A stretch of 32,818 nucleotides of DNA from Caldisphaera sp046536515 (GTDB lineage Archaea; Thermoproteota; Thermoprotei_A; Sulfolobales; Acidilobaceae): the NCBI RefSeq assembly GCF_046536515.1, contig NZ_JAWDMQ010000013.1, positions 1 to 32,818 of the forward strand. The letters are read 5' to 3'. How positions within the stretch are numbered: position 1 is the stretch's first letter; every line of letters begins with the position of its first letter. Positions 32,218 to 32,818 of this stretch are shown here, in pieces. Made by a program: the position numbers and the translations under genes. Below the pieces are notes generated by a model. It had not been told where the DNA came from and did not search any database. It worked only from the letters and a program-made list of their open reading frames with translations.

Positions 32218-32501
32218 ATGGAAAATGTACCAGAAGATATGGTAAATTTGGCAAGATAAATAATTAGAAATTCTTATGCGCCCTATTCTAAATATAATGT
32301 TGCTTCTGTTGTAAGAACTGATAATAATAATGTTTACTGGGGGGTTAACATTGAAAATGCCAGTTACGGCTTGACTATATGCGCTGAAAGGGTAGCAATT
32401 TTTAATGCAATATCTCATGGAGAAAAGAAAGTAAAAGAAATATTGATTGCCGTAAATAGTAAGGAACCAGCTATTCCATGTGGTGCATGCCTTCAAGTGC
32501 T
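32218..32501 (+). pseudogene. cdd: Cytidine deaminase, broken by an internal stop and an IS insertion
   Basis: Cytidine deaminase salvages cytidine to uridine using a zinc site. Clear pieces: NSYAPYSKYNVASVVRTDN, WGVNIENASYGLTICAERVA (zinc Cys and catalytic Glu), and PCGACLQVL (the other two zinc cysteines). Two lesions: an in-frame TAA at 32257-32259 after 13 codons, and truncation right after QVL by the IS right end at 32502. The last 30-odd residues of a normal enzyme are missing from this side. The promoter and start (ATG 32218, or GTG 32209) remain recognisable, so inactivation looks fairly recent. Confidence 0.9.
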
Positions 32502-32584
32502 CTGACCTCCTCCCCGCCCTGAAGGGCGAGTTTCCTGAGGTCTTAAGGGTTACACCCCTTTTACGGGTGCTACTCTGTTATGTT
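32502..32584 (-). ncRNA. IS right end with probable TnpB guide-RNA (omega/reRNA) scaffold
   Basis: On the minus strand, downstream of the TnpB stop, a stem GACCTC/GAGGTC (32537-32542 with 32504-32509) encloses GCCC-TGAA-GGGC (32516-32527). An AAGGG/CCCTT hairpin around GTGTAA precedes it. The same 80 bases recur at about 13320-13404. In known TnpB systems the right end is transcribed as the guide RNA, and the guide is the flanking DNA past the end (here the cdd sequence below 32502). That this copy is transcribed is inference. Confidence 0.55.
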
Positions 32585-32818
32585 CTACAATAAAAGATAG
32601 GGGTTTTTTATTGTTGATAAGACTTTACCTGTTGCTTTCTTTAATATGTTTAAAGCTCCATTTAAATCAGAATGAAGTTTATGTTTTAATGGACAACTAA
32701 TGACTCCTCTAGGATTTCTTTTAACTTCTAAGTTATAATAAGCACAATACTTTGAGGTATTATATTCTATAACTTCATATACTTTAATGCCATATTCTTG
32801 TGCTTTAAGTTCAATTGC
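32585..32818 (-). CDS. tnpB: TnpB (OrfB) C-terminal part, 5' part beyond the window edge
   Basis: 78 codons from the window edge to TAG 32585. IELKAQEYGIKVYEVIEYNT leads to the zinc-finger region SKYCAYYN...ISCPLKHK and the RuvC-III motif HSDLNGALNILKKA. The finger has only two of the four usual cysteines, as is common in one crenarchaeal TnpB branch. No lesion is seen in this part. It ends in the right end that interrupts cdd. It may belong to the same subfamily as the N-terminal piece at 1-881. Confidence 0.88.
   Translation of the reverse strand, partial: AIELKAQEYGIKVYEVIEYNTSKYCAYYNLEVKRNPRGVISCPLKHKLHSDLNGALNILKKATGKVLSTIKNPYLLL

Noticed and set aside
32113..32496. 127-codon open frame opposite the deaminase pseudogene
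   Set aside because: It is the antisense of recognisable cytidine deaminase sequence and has shadow-like composition rich in Tyr, Ile and Cys.

Overview
This AT-rich window is archaeal and almost certainly crenarchaeal (Thermoproteota). It carries archaeal-type ribosomal and RNA polymerase genes (L7Ae, S13, S4, S11, Rpo3, L18e, L13, S9, Rpo10, S2), the tRNA modification enzyme TiaS, a four-subunit 2-oxoacid:ferredoxin oxidoreductase, CCA-less tRNA genes, TATA-box promoters, and many GTG/TTG starts behind GGTG/GGAGG ribosome binding sites. The base composition and protein families fit a thermoacidophile of the Acidilobales/Caldisphaera type. That placement is inference, not proof.

Layout. 1-950: 5' part of a TnpB gene of an IS200/IS605-type element, cut by the window edge. 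1074-4973: a MoaA-like radical SAM enzyme, heme O synthase with a partner membrane protein, and three small membrane proteins. 5009-6863: glycerate 2-kinase and inorganic pyrophosphatase. 6951-11800: a dense ribosomal protein/RNA polymerase operon. 11801-12571: a small helical protein and a pyruvoyl decarboxylase (arginine or S-adenosylmethionine type), followed by a GC-rich hairpin. 12574-13622: an IS graveyard ending at initiator tRNA-Met. 13678-19636: VIT-like protein, RidA, a beta-hydroxyacid dehydrogenase, a TatD-like hydrolase, a RavA/ViaA-like pair and a small protein. 19637-22716: porG-porD-porA-porB. 22717-23859: a repeat-rich region and a decayed second-type TnpB. 23860-25648: tiaS, a stand-alone Lrp/AsnC domain and a CAT-anticodon tRNA that looks like tRNA-Ile2. 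25745-32103: a coiled-coil nuclease-like protein, another IS relic, a geranylgeranyl-reductase-like flavoprotein, a two-gene helicase unit and an MFS transporter. 32218-32818: a cytidine deaminase pseudogene cut by another TnpB element that runs off the window.

How the genes connect. The ribosomal block makes core translation and transcription parts. TiaS uses agmatine to modify C34 of tRNA-Ile2. A candidate for its substrate tRNA lies beside it, and a candidate agmatine-forming decarboxylase is 11 kb away. The Por complex oxidises pyruvate or another 2-oxoacid to the acyl-CoA; glycerate kinase would feed 2-phosphoglycerate into lower glycolysis.

The most distinctive feature is the set of IS200/IS605 pieces in different states of decay. 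They include TnpB-less copies that keep the right end, the region that in TnpB systems encodes the guide (omega/re) RNA scaffold. I found no CRISPR array, and no wholly new system that I could defend.
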